Positions 14,690 through 22,909 of a stretch of 24,054 bases of DNA are shown piece by piece. The DNA lies in NCBI GenBank assembly GCA_965658725.1, contig CBFHUI010000038.1:1-24054 (forward strand), written 5' to 3'. The notes below the pieces were generated by a model. It saw only the letters and a list, made by a program, of their open reading frames with translations, was not told the origin of the DNA and made no database searches. The stretch is from UBA7985 sp965658725 (lineage in GTDB: Bacteria > Pseudomonadota > Alphaproteobacteria > UBA7985). Numbering within the stretch: the first letter of the stretch is position 1; each line of letters begins with the position of its first letter. The position numbers and the translations under genes were made by a program.

Positions 14690-15231
14690 TGCGCAGCCTG
14701 ATCCTCATGCTGCTTGGCGTGCTTGCGGCCGGCACTGCAACCTTCCTCAGCATCGGCGAACCGCGCCTGTTGTTCACCAGCGCGCCGGTTCAGCCTCAGC
14801 CCGCTCCCTCTGCACCCCTGAGCGGTCCTGCGCCCGAAGCCGTTGCAGCCTTGAGCGCGCAACTTGATGAGGCAGCACCCGAGCAGGTTCAGGCAACCAT
14901 TCAGGCCATGGTCAGCGGTCTGCGCACGCGACTGGAAGAGCAAGGCGGCAGCGCCGCAGAATGGGACCGGCTTGTCCGCTCCTACGCCACACTGGAAGAC
15001 TTGGACGGCCTGCGCTTTGCGCTCGATGGCTTGCTTGCGCTGGAGCCGGAAAACGCTCAGGCGCTGATCCTCGCGGGGCAAGCTGCCGCCGAGGCAGGCG
15101 AACGGCGCTTGGCAAAGGGCTATTTTCAGCGTCTTATTCCCTTGATCGACCCCGAACATCCCCGGTTTGAGCAGATCAAGGCCCTGATCGATACCTTTGA
15201 CCAGCCAGCCGAAGACCCTGCGCCAAACTAG
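14689..15231 (+). CDS. CcmI/CycH-like TPR protein (short form)
   Basis: 180 residues; the ATG shares one base with the ccmH stop (TGATG), so it belongs to the ccm operon. A single N-terminal hydrophobic segment (about 3-22) is followed by a Pro/Ala-rich linker and helical TPR-like repeats (about 70-160), with LDGLLALEPENAQAL resembling a TPR. Full CcmI/CycH proteins have two membrane helices and a much longer periplasmic TPR region that chaperones apocytochromes. This one looks like the periplasmic half only. The role is inferred from location and architecture. Confidence 0.75.
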   Translation: MRSLILMLLGVLAAGTATFLSIGEPRLLFTSAPVQPQPAPSAPLSGPAPEAVAALSAQLDEAAPEQVQATIQAMVSGLRTRLEEQGGSAAEWDRLVRSYATLEDLDGLRFALDGLLALEPENAQALILAGQAAAEAGERRLAKGYFQRLIPLIDPEHPRFEQIKALIDTFDQPAEDPAPN

Positions 15232-15415
15232 AACATTAGCGGTCCCTAATGGAAACAGAAGCCGGGGTTGGTCGGACCATCTAGAGTCGAGCCCCTAAAA
15301 CTGGCTAGCCCATAAGGAGAACAGAGCAGAATCGTAAATGAGACAGTCGTGTCACCTGCAGCCATGCGCATATGGTGATTTGTTTTCAATGGCTTAGCAT
15401 GAATCGGTCTTTTCC
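15232..15415. other. Intergenic region after the ccm operon, upstream of the DMT transporter
   Basis: CATTAG (15234-15239) and CTAATG (15246-15251) could form a weak hairpin right after the CcmI-like stop, but there is no T-run. CCATGCGCAT occurs at 15362-15371 and again at 15414-15423, where it covers the transporter's start codon; each copy contains the palindrome ATGCGCAT. The palindrome GGCTAGCC lies at 15303-15310. No gene is supported. Confidence 0.35.
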
Positions 15416-16330
15416 ATGCGCATCGATGCGTCTTCTGATCATCTGGCAAGTTCTGCCAACCCGCGCCCGATCCAGGGTATCCTGTGGACCCTGCAAGGAT
15501 CCGCGACTTACGGCCTGCTTTTCATCTTTCCCAACCTGTGGGGCGAGGACATCAGTCCTTGGCAATTGGCGTGGTTTCGGTTTCTGGGCGGGTTCGTTTC
15601 GATCCTGCCACTGGCCGGTTGGTTTCTCGCAACGGGGCAGGGGCGGCGGTTGTTGCCGACGCCGGGCTTGCTCGGCTGGCACGCCTTGCGTGCGGCCTTT
15701 GGCGTGGCGACCTTTACCTGCTCAGTCGTCGCGATTTTGCACATCGATCAGGCCAATGCGTCGGCGATAACCATGACCTCCGGCGTCTTTACGGTCGCGC
15801 TCGCAGTGCTGCTGCTGGGGGAGCGGCCGTCTGCGATGGTATTGCTCGCCGGGCTGATTGCGCTCATCGGCGGGATCACGGCGGCTGAACCCAATCTGGG
15901 GAACTGGGGTCAGTTTCTCTCTCTGGGCGCGCTGGCTGCCTTTGGTGCGGCGTTCACGTTGGGCGTGCAGTTCACCATCCTGAAGTTCATCACTGATCGC
16001 GACAGCACCTTTATCCTCGTGGTCGCCATGTCATTCTTTGGCACCATCTACCTCGCCCCCATGGCTTGGCTGCACTGGACACCGATGAGCTGGTTTCAGG
16101 TGCTGGTGTTCCTGAGCATGGGCCTGCTCGCTAATCTGGGCCAGTTGGGCAACGTCATGGCATTCCGTCATGCATCCGCGAGCTTCATCGCGCCGGTGAA
16201 GTACGCAGGCATCGTCATGACCACGGTCTGGGCTTTCCTCTTTCTCGGGCAGATCCCGACGCTCGCTTTCTGGATCGGCGCGGGGCTGATCACGATCGGC
16301 GGGTTGCTGCTCATCCAAGTGCGGCGTTAA
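15416..16330 (+). CDS. EamA/DMT-superfamily transporter
   Basis: 304 residues with about ten hydrophobic helices arranged as two EamA repeats. The first spans roughly residues 22-160, ending in GERPSAMVLLAGLIALIGG, and the second ends in FLGQIPTLAFWIGAGLITIGG; this repeated helix 4-5 pattern is typical of the family. Members export or import amino acids, nucleotides and other metabolites at the inner membrane; the substrate cannot be told here. The ATG at 15416 has no clear ribosome site, but a TAG seven codons upstream in frame rules out a much longer form. It converges on the beta-galactosidase gene with only 7 bases between. Confidence 0.85.
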   Translation: MRIDASSDHLASSANPRPIQGILWTLQGSATYGLLFIFPNLWGEDISPWQLAWFRFLGGFVSILPLAGWFLATGQGRRLLPTPGLLGWHALRAAFGVATFTCSVVAILHIDQANASAITMTSGVFTVALAVLLLGERPSAMVLLAGLIALIGGITAAEPNLGNWGQFLSLGALAAFGAAFTLGVQFTILKFITDRDSTFILVVAMSFFGTIYLAPMAWLHWTPMSWFQVLVFLSMGLLANLGQLGNVMAFRHASASFIAPVKYAGIVMTTVWAFLFLGQIPTLAFWIGAGLITIGGLLLIQVRR

Positions 16331-16337
16331 CCCCCAC

Positions 16338-18410
16338 TTAGTCGGCGAAAACGCTGACGGTGTAGGGTTCCACCACGGTGCCTTCGCCGATGATCGCGTC
16401 GCCGCGCAGGCCCAGCACGCCGGCGTCAAACGCCTTTGGTCCAAAGTTCATCACGTAGAGACGGCCATCAGAGCGACGGGTCCGCACGTCTTCGGGCAGC
16501 TCGTCTGCAGCTATCATCGCGCCCTCCAAAATCGGCATCATGATGGCCTTCATGCCCTCATAGTCCGGTTCAAAGCCGACGTAATGGATGTTCCCCTGCC
16601 GCACGATGGCAGCGTCTAGGCCCTTGGGCTCGAAAGCGCCGGGCTTGAACTGGGCAACAACTTCGATCGGCGGCTCGTTGGAGCCGGGTTCGGGCAGGCC
16701 CATGACCCGCAGGTGCTCGACCCACGCTTTCGCGCCGACTTCCGTCCCGTTCACATCAACGGCGATGCGCTGCGTCGGGCGAAGGGTTTCGGTGCGGTCG
16801 AGGAACAGGTCTTCGAGCAGCGGTTCAACGGGCACCCCGTCCTGACAAATCATCGGCTGCGGCAGCCAGTTCAGCGTTCCATCCCGCGAGCCAGCGCGCG
16901 AGCAGAACACCGCCGGCGCGCCAGTGTCGCGGATAAAGTCCACCATGTCGGCATCCAGCACGGGCGCGGATGGGATCACATAGGCCGGCAGCACCGACAT
17001 GTGCGAGGGCGAGATGAACTCCACGTTCAGGCCCATGCGGCGCAGGAAGTGATACCAGGCAAAGGTCGTCGCAAAGGCGTTCTGATCCTCCCCCTGCTTC
17101 AGCGCTTCATAGGTGAATGCCGCTTCGTAGTCGAAGTACAGTCCCACCGTGTTCGACGTATCCCCGGCGGATGCGTCGTTGACGTCGGTAAAACTCAGCT
17201 TGGGCAGATCATCGCGCAGGCTCTCGATCTCGATTGACGCTTGATCAGGCGTTCCGTCCGGTCGATTGAGGCCCGTGTGATAGGTCTCCTGCGCCCACTG
17301 TGCCTGCCGCCAGCGGAAGTAGGAGACGACTTCTGCGCCGTGGGCGATGGCCTCAAGCGTCCAGAACCGCACCGCGCCATCGACCGGCGCAGGGTTCCAC
17401 TTGGCCCAGTTCACCGGGCCGGGCTGCTGCTCCATAACCCAGAGCCGTCCGGTGCGGGACATGTCGCGGTAGAGGTCGTGGTGCATGGCCACGATATCGG
17501 GGTGGCCGATGCGCATGTACTTGTCGATCAGGGCATCGCCGCCCACGGCCATGCGCTCGCCAAATTTTTCCAGAAAGCCCAGCGGGTATGAATCCCAGCT
17601 GGCAAAGTCCAAATCGCCGCTCACGTCCCAGTGGTCAAAGCCCATCTCGGCAACCATGAAGTTGTGCGTGATGAACATGTCATCGCGGCAGCCCGCGCGC
17701 AGGATATCGCACTGCTCGCGGTTGAACTCAGCCGTCATGTCGCTGAAGAAGCGGCGGAAGTCGAGCCAGTGCGCCGGGGCTGCGTCAGCCGTCAACCGGT
17801 TGGGCATGTCGATCTCGTCGAAGGAACGGTAGGTCATCGACCAGAACACCGTCCCCCATTGCGCGTTTAGCGCGTTGATGTCGCCGTAAGCCTTGGCCAG
17901 CCACTGCTGGAACGCCAGCCGATCTTCGGGGCCGTAGGACAGGGTGCTGTCGTGGCAGGAATACTCGTTGTCCGTCTGCCAGCCGATGACGTGCGGGTTA
18001 TGGCCATAGCGGTCGGCGAGGGCGTGGGTGATTCGGCGCGACTGCTCGCGATAGGTGTGCGAGGCGACCGAGCAATGGCGTCGCGAGCCATGCTTTTCCG
18101 GCAGACCATCTTCGGAGTGACGCAGCGTGCTGGGGTAAAGGTCGGTCAGCCACTTTGGTGGTGTCGGGGTGGGCGTGCACATGACCACTTTCAGGCCCGC
18201 ATTCCCGAGTGTTTCAATGGCACGGTCAAGCCAGCCCCACGTGAAAACCCCCGGCTCCGGCTCCATCCGGGCCCAGGCAAACTCCGCGATCCGCACGGTG
18301 GACAGGCCCAGCGCTTTCATCCGCGCTGCATCGGCCTCCCACGTGTCTTCGGGCCAGTGCTCGGGGTAGTAGCAGACGCCCAGACGCGGGTGGTTTTCAG
18401 GGTTGTACAT
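16338..18410 (-). CDS. GH42 beta-galactosidase
   Basis: 690 residues, normal for glycoside hydrolase family 42. The N-terminus begins directly with GVCYYPEHWPEDTW, the start of the TIM barrel. The acid/base Glu is E149 in QTDNEYSCHD and the nucleophile Glu is E327 in VMEQQPGPVNW. The central trimerisation-type domain and a C-terminal beta domain follow. The cluster of zinc-binding cysteines seen in Thermus GH42 is not present after the acid/base. There is no signal peptide, so it acts on imported beta-galactosides in the cytoplasm. GGAG lies about 10 bases before the start. It is the last gene of the gal operon, 35 bases after the LptF-like gene, and supplies galactose to galK. Confidence 0.94.
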   Translation of the reverse strand: MYNPENHPRLGVCYYPEHWPEDTWEADAARMKALGLSTVRIAEFAWARMEPEPGVFTWGWLDRAIETLGNAGLKVVMCTPTPTPPKWLTDLYPSTLRHSEDGLPEKHGSRRHCSVASHTYREQSRRITHALADRYGHNPHVIGWQTDNEYSCHDSTLSYGPEDRLAFQQWLAKAYGDINALNAQWGTVFWSMTYRSFDEIDMPNRLTADAAPAHWLDFRRFFSDMTAEFNREQCDILRAGCRDDMFITHNFMVAEMGFDHWDVSGDLDFASWDSYPLGFLEKFGERMAVGGDALIDKYMRIGHPDIVAMHHDLYRDMSRTGRLWVMEQQPGPVNWAKWNPAPVDGAVRFWTLEAIAHGAEVVSYFRWRQAQWAQETYHTGLNRPDGTPDQASIEIESLRDDLPKLSFTDVNDASAGDTSNTVGLYFDYEAAFTYEALKQGEDQNAFATTFAWYHFLRRMGLNVEFISPSHMSVLPAYVIPSAPVLDADMVDFIRDTGAPAVFCSRAGSRDGTLNWLPQPMICQDGVPVEPLLEDLFLDRTETLRPTQRIAVDVNGTEVGAKAWVEHLRVMGLPEPGSNEPPIEVVAQFKPGAFEPKGLDAAIVRQGNIHYVGFEPDYEGMKAIMMPILEGAMIAADELPEDVRTRRSDGRLYVMNFGPKAFDAGVLGLRGDAIIGEGTVVEPYTVSVFAD

Positions 18411-18445
18411 GACAGAAGCTCTCCGACATTGAAGATGAAGCAGGG

Positions 18446-19543
18446 TCAGCCGGCGCGACCGCGCAAGCCGACAAGGAGCGGCGCGATCAGCAGCGGCGAG
18501 GCGCTGATGCCCAGTGCAGCCAGCGCCATTTGCTGATTGAAACCAGAAGCCGAGATGAGCGCGGATTGCAAGAGCAGAAAGACCACGAGAAAGACCAACA
18601 GCCCAACGGAGCGCCGGGTTTGACCCGATGCGCCCGGTCGCGGGCTCAGCAGAACGCTCGACGCCAGCACGGCGAAGGCGAACAGGGACAGGGCCGCTGT
18701 CGCGCGGCGGGTTAGTTCTTCCCCAGCGGCCGCGTCTCGGCTTGCCTGCCAGCGCTGGATCAGTCTGGGCGTGCTTGCTGTGTCTGCCAAAGCCTGTACG
18801 CGCGCTGGTGCGGTTATCCCACCGAACGAGAGGGGCAAGGCGACGGGTAAGGATGTCTGCGCAAACTGCAGGCTTGTGCCGGTCACGCCCTGACCTGAAA
18901 CCTCTTTTACCTCGCCGCCGCGCAGTTCAAGCACTCCGTCGCCGTCTGGCGTCCGGGTCAAAGTGGCCGTGTCGGCGCGGAACAGGGTCGTGCTCTCGGC
19001 TTCGCTTTGATCGACGACCAGGACGTCCGAGAAGATCCCATCCGCAGCATGCCCGCCTATACGTACGGTCAGGCCGGGGCTTAGCGCGAAGGGCTGGTTG
19101 ACCGGCACCGTTGCTCGCGCCAGCCCTTCATCCTGAGCCTGTGCGAACAGGGTGCGGTAGACGCTCTGGGTGCTCGGGATCAGGTTGCTGGATGCCACGA
19201 TCAGACCCGCGCTGGCGAGCAGCGCCAGCCCGGCAACCCAACTCACATCTCGAAGCGGCGCGCGCCCTGCTGCGCGCAGCAACAGGGTCGTACCGCTGTC
19301 GTTTCGCTGCACACAAACCAGCACCACCGCCACGCCAAAGGCCAGCGGGGCCACCAGCTCTGCCATCTTCGGCACAATCGTCAGGATCATCAGGCCGAAC
19401 CGGCTCAAACCAAGGCCCTGTTCCAGCGCATCATCGGTCAGCCGCGCGGCTTGGGAGAAGGTGGCGCTTAAGGCCACCACGAGCAGGATCAGACCAAAGG
19501 TCAGCGCCATCCGGCGCGCCATTTGCTGATCCAGCGCGTGCAT
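18446..19543 (-). CDS. LptF/LptG-like (YjgP/YjgQ) permease
   Basis: 365 residues with the LptF/LptG layout: three membrane helices (about 12-32, 57-83, 97-118), a periplasmic jellyroll-like domain (about 130-270, including IFSDVLVVDQSEAESTTLFRA), and three C-terminal helices. Family-like segments are RLTDDALEQGLG, a coupling-type loop before LLLRAAGR, and LIPSTQ. True LptF/LptG pairs, with LptB2, pull lipopolysaccharide out of the inner membrane and are normally encoded side by side. Here a single copy sits between galK and the beta-galactosidase; its ATG shares a base with the galK stop (TGATG). It may be one displaced LPS export subunit, or a paralogue with another glycolipid role. Family fairly sure, role unsure. 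Confidence 0.82.
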   Translation of the reverse strand: MHALDQQMARRMALTFGLILLVVALSATFSQAARLTDDALEQGLGLSRFGLMILTIVPKMAELVAPLAFGVAVVLVCVQRNDSGTTLLLRAAGRAPLRDVSWVAGLALLASAGLIVASSNLIPSTQSVYRTLFAQAQDEGLARATVPVNQPFALSPGLTVRIGGHAADGIFSDVLVVDQSEAESTTLFRADTATLTRTPDGDGVLELRGGEVKEVSGQGVTGTSLQFAQTSLPVALPLSFGGITAPARVQALADTASTPRLIQRWQASRDAAAGEELTRRATAALSLFAFAVLASSVLLSPRPGASGQTRRSVGLLVFLVVFLLLQSALISASGFNQQMALAALGISASPLLIAPLLVGLRGRAG

Positions 19544-20676
19544 CAGCTTGCCGCGCTCGCCGTGTCCCGACCGGAGGACACAGCCACCAGCCAGGCCGTC
19601 GGATGTGCCCGGCGCAGAGAGGCAGCAAAGTCGGCTTCTCGTCCGCGCTCGATCAGCGCCACGATGCAGCCGCCAAAGCCTGCGCCTGTGATCCGTGCGC
19701 CCAATGCACCCCGGCTCAGACAGGAGTCCACCAGCGCGTCCACTTCGCGAGTTGAGGTGCCAAAATCGCAGCTCAGTGAGCTGTGGCTTTCGGTCATCAA
19801 GCCGCCAAAGCCTTCGATTTCACCGGCCTTTAGCGCGTCGCGGGCAGCCAGAACGCGGGCGTTCTCGGTCACCACGTGTCGCGCGCGGGCTTGGGTTTTC
19901 CCTTCGAGCTTGGCAACCTGCTCCAGCGTTGCCGTGCGCAGGCTTGGCACCCCCAGTTGCGCGGCCGCCGCCTCACACTGACTGCGTCGCTCGTTATAGG
20001 CGCCGTCGGTCAGTTGTCGGGACAGACCCGAATGAATGGTGACAAAGCTGTGGGTGGTCGGCAGCGGTTCCAGTGTGGTTTCCAGCGTCATGGTGTCGAA
20101 AAACAACGCCGATCCAGGCTGTCCGGTGGACGATGCCATCTGGTCCATGAGCCCGCAGTTCACGCCGACGTAGGTATTCTCCGCCCGCTGCGCCAGCTTG
20201 GCCAGCGTCTGCGGTTCAAGCTCGATGCCAAAGGCTTCGCAGGCCGCGCGCAGGGTCGCGACCTGAAGCGCGGCGGAGGAGGAGACGCTCGCGCCCGTCG
20301 GCACCGTCGAGCCGATGGTCAGGTCCAAGCCGGAGGGCAGGGGCTGACCGCTGTGCTCGATCAGCGCTTGCAGCGCGCCGATCACGTAGTCCAGCCAGTC
20401 GCCAAAGGCCGGGGCCATCACGTCGCGCTCCAACTGCGCATCCATGTTCAGCGAGCGGGCGCGGACCCGCCTCGTGGTGTTGCGGCTGTAGGCGATAAAG
20501 GTGCCGATTTCCAGCGCGACCGGGAAGACAAAGCCGTCGTTGTAGTCCGTGTGATCGCCGATCAGGTTCACCCGCCCCGGCGCAAACACGCCGCCGATGG
20601 GCTCGATACTGAAGGCTTTGGCGTGAGCGAGGGCAAGGGATGCCGCCGTGATGCTGGTGTGGGATTGCTTAGCCAT
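19543..20676 (-). CDS. galK: Galactokinase
   Basis: 377 residues, a GHMP kinase. The galactokinase signature is APGRVNLIGDHTDYNDG (residues 32-48), the ATP-binding motif is TGASVSSSAALQVA, and the third motif is ITGAGFGGC near the C-terminus. It makes galactose-1-phosphate from galactose and ATP. One feature is slightly unusual: GDHTDY has Asp where most galactokinases have Glu (GEHTDY). The start lies 3 bases after the galT stop, and the stop overlaps the start of the LptF-like gene, so translation is probably coupled on both sides. Confidence 0.95.
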   Translation of the reverse strand: MAKQSHTSITAASLALAHAKAFSIEPIGGVFAPGRVNLIGDHTDYNDGFVFPVALEIGTFIAYSRNTTRRVRARSLNMDAQLERDVMAPAFGDWLDYVIGALQALIEHSGQPLPSGLDLTIGSTVPTGASVSSSAALQVATLRAACEAFGIELEPQTLAKLAQRAENTYVGVNCGLMDQMASSTGQPGSALFFDTMTLETTLEPLPTTHSFVTIHSGLSRQLTDGAYNERRSQCEAAAAQLGVPSLRTATLEQVAKLEGKTQARARHVVTENARVLAARDALKAGEIEGFGGLMTESHSSLSCDFGTSTREVDALVDSCLSRGALGARITGAGFGGCIVALIERGREADFAASLRRAHPTAWLVAVSSGRDTASAAS

Positions 20677-20679
20677 GGC

Positions 20680-21720
20680 TCAGAGCGACACCGCGCGCAG
20701 TTGTTCGGCGGCTTCTTCGGGAAGAACATCGACGAGATAAACGCCGGTGATCTGTTCCACTGAGGCGAGGAACTTGAACTTGTTCTCTCCGCGCTGCATG
20801 GGCCAGAGCTGGATATGCAAGGGCCAGCTTGCCTCGAAGCCCTTGGGCGGCAGCGCGCACCACATGACCAGCGGGGTCTTGCCACCAAAGAACCGATCCA
20901 GCCGCAACTGCGCCTGCTTCAGCGCTCGGGCGAAGTCGAGCAAGGCGTCGTCGCTCATCTCATCGGGCGCAGTAACGGGCTCCTTGGGCAGGACCCAGCA
21001 CTCGTAGGGATAGCGGCCATATTCGGGGCAGAGCGTAACGGCGTGCGCGCTATCATCGACGACAAAGGCGGGATCAGGCGCGTGGACCAGCCGGGTCAGC
21101 GCCTGGTTCTCCATCTGCGCCCGGGCCTGCCGCTCGATCGCTGGAGGCAGGAAAGGGAAGGCGTAAATCTGGCCGTGCGGGTGGGGGAGAGTCACCCCGA
21201 CGTGCGCGCCCCGGCTTTCAAAAGGCAGCACGTACTGCACTTCGGGCAGAGCCGACAGCGCCCGGTAGCGATCCGCCCACGCCTGCAACAGCAGCGCGAT
21301 GTGATCGACCGACAAATCGTGCAGGGAGCCGTCGTCGTTGGTCGAGTAGACCACCACTTCGCAGACGCCTTTGGCCGCCGGTCGGTCATCGTCGCCCAGG
21401 CCGACCGCGTGCATGGCGAGGCCGGGCCAGCGGTTCTCGAACACGGCGACTTCAAAGTCCGTCACGGGGATCTCACCGGGGAACCCGTCCACCGCGACCG
21501 GTGCGAGCGGGTTGAAGTCCTTGGGCGGGTTCAGCGTCCGGGTGTTCCGTCCGGCATTGTAAGCAATCCACTCCCGACGCAACGGGTGCCAGCGCAGATG
21601 CGGGTTCGGTGCGTAGGGGCCTTCGACGTCATTCGTCACCTGATAAGCCCGCTCTTCCCGGCTGTAGAGATAGAGCGACCGTCCATCCAGTTTCTTGTGG
21701 TCGTGGCGGTGAAAGTCCAT
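20680..21720 (-). CDS. galT: Galactose-1-phosphate uridylyltransferase
   Basis: 346 residues from the ATG at 21720 (MDFHRHDHKK), about the family length; a GTG at 21783 would add 21 low-complexity residues. The catalytic motif is PHPHGQIYAFP, whose second His carries the uridylyl group. It transfers UMP between UDP-glucose and galactose-1-phosphate. The structural zinc site of E. coli GalT seems lost: the CxxC of the DPDCxLC segment is replaced by DFNPL, and the histidine equivalent to H115 is replaced in STNDDGSL. The form with GVTLPHPHGQIYAF resembles metal-free-type GalTs. A TTGACA on the minus strand (21799-21794) could be the -35 of a private promoter, but no good -10 follows. Confidence 0.93.
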   Translation of the reverse strand: MDFHRHDHKKLDGRSLYLYSREERAYQVTNDVEGPYAPNPHLRWHPLRREWIAYNAGRNTRTLNPPKDFNPLAPVAVDGFPGEIPVTDFEVAVFENRWPGLAMHAVGLGDDDRPAAKGVCEVVVYSTNDDGSLHDLSVDHIALLLQAWADRYRALSALPEVQYVLPFESRGAHVGVTLPHPHGQIYAFPFLPPAIERQARAQMENQALTRLVHAPDPAFVVDDSAHAVTLCPEYGRYPYECWVLPKEPVTAPDEMSDDALLDFARALKQAQLRLDRFFGGKTPLVMWCALPPKGFEASWPLHIQLWPMQRGENKFKFLASVEQITGVYLVDVLPEEAAEQLRAVSL

Positions 21721-21868
21721 GCGGGCGGGTTCCGATTCTGGTTCAGGGTCGCGCGGACGCGTCTCCCCGCACCTTTCCGGCACGCCTGCACCCTGTCAAG
21801 CCAGCTTTGGGCCACCGCCTTCCGGGAATATCGCGCCCATATCTGCCCCCCGTTTCTAGTCCCGGCAC

Positions 21869-22909
21869 TTACCAGGTCAGGCGATAGGTGATCCTGTGCT
21901 CATAGGGCGTGCGCGCCTTGAGTTCGATGCTGGGGAAGTTGGCGTGATTGGGGGCGTCGGGGTGGAGTTGTGGCTCCAGACAGACGGCCTCGGGCAGTCC
22001 TTCCACCGTGCCGGCATCCGGTGCTTGCGCAGGCGCGTCGAGCCCGCCTCCGGCGCGGGTGTAAACCTGCATCCCGGGCTTGTCGCTTTCTACCGTCAGG
22101 GTCCGTCCCAGCCGCGGAAAGCTCAGTCGGGCGTTGTGCGCGCGGGCTTCGGGGAGGACGAAATGCAGGTCATAGCTCTGCCGCGCCAAGTCCAGCGACG
22201 TCGGCTTGCTGAAGTCGGCGCCCACAGCGTCCCAGTCCGCAGTTTCGCCCGTGGGGATCTTGCTCTCATCCAGCGCCAGCGCGTGCGTCGCCGGGACTTC
22301 CAGCAGATGCCCCGCCAGCGCTTCACCGCCGCCGAGGTTCCAGTACGGATGATGGGTCATGTTCACCAGCGTGTCGCGGGTCGAGGTCATGCCCAGCGTC
22401 AGTTCCAGCGCGTCGCCCTCCTCGTTAAAGGCGTAGTGCGCGGTAAAGCGTCGGCGACCGGGGAAGCCGTCCGACCGGTGCGGGACTTCGAGTTCGGCGA
22501 GAATACCGCCCTTGTGAACCGACAAATGCCAGAAGCGATAGAGCGTTGAGCGCGCGCCCGAGTGCAGGCAGTTTTCGCCCTCGTTCGCGTCAAGCTTGAG
22601 CGTGCGCTTGCCCAGCGGTGCTTGCGCGCCCGCAATCCGGTTCGCCACCGGCCCGATCACCCCGCCCACAGCGTCTTCGCTGAGCAGGTAGTGCGCCGGG
22701 TGGCTGAAGCTCCAGGTCAGGGCATCGCCCCCGCCCGGCGTGGTGCCTTCGTTGTCGGGCAAATGCAGCGACAGCAGGCTCGCGCCGACTTCCCCGATCT
22801 CTGCGACCAAACCCAAGCGGGAAACAATCCGCCCTTTGGAGATGATGGCTCGCTTATAAGTGGTCCAGTCGAGGATCTCGGCAGCGGGTTCAAAGCGCGT
22901 CTTGGGCAT
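21869..22909 (-). CDS. galM: Aldose 1-epimerase (galactose mutarotase)
   Basis: 346 residues, usual for GalM. Conserved substrate-binding and catalytic residues are visible: Asn-Arg in VANRIAG, His in NCLHSG, the catalytic His in THHPYWNLGGG, and the catalytic Glu in VCLEPQLHPDAPNH. It interconverts beta- and alpha-galactose so that galK can act on the alpha form. No signal peptide is seen, so it is cytoplasmic. The ribosome site before the ATG at 22909 is weak. It is the first gene of the minus-strand galactose cluster; 148 bases separate its stop from the galT start, so galT may also have its own promoter. Confidence 0.93.
   Translation of the reverse strand: MPKTRFEPAAEILDWTTYKRAIISKGRIVSRLGLVAEIGEVGASLLSLHLPDNEGTTPGGGDALTWSFSHPAHYLLSEDAVGGVIGPVANRIAGAQAPLGKRTLKLDANEGENCLHSGARSTLYRFWHLSVHKGGILAELEVPHRSDGFPGRRRFTAHYAFNEEGDALELTLGMTSTRDTLVNMTHHPYWNLGGGEALAGHLLEVPATHALALDESKIPTGETADWDAVGADFSKPTSLDLARQSYDLHFVLPEARAHNARLSFPRLGRTLTVESDKPGMQVYTRAGGGLDAPAQAPDAGTVEGLPEAVCLEPQLHPDAPNHANFPSIELKARTPYEHRITYRLTW

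Noticed and set aside
19876..21891. Two long plus-strand frames opposite galK and galT (295 and 358 codons)
   Set aside because: They are shadows of the real minus-strand genes. Composition is Arg/Gln/His-rich with no recognisable domain.
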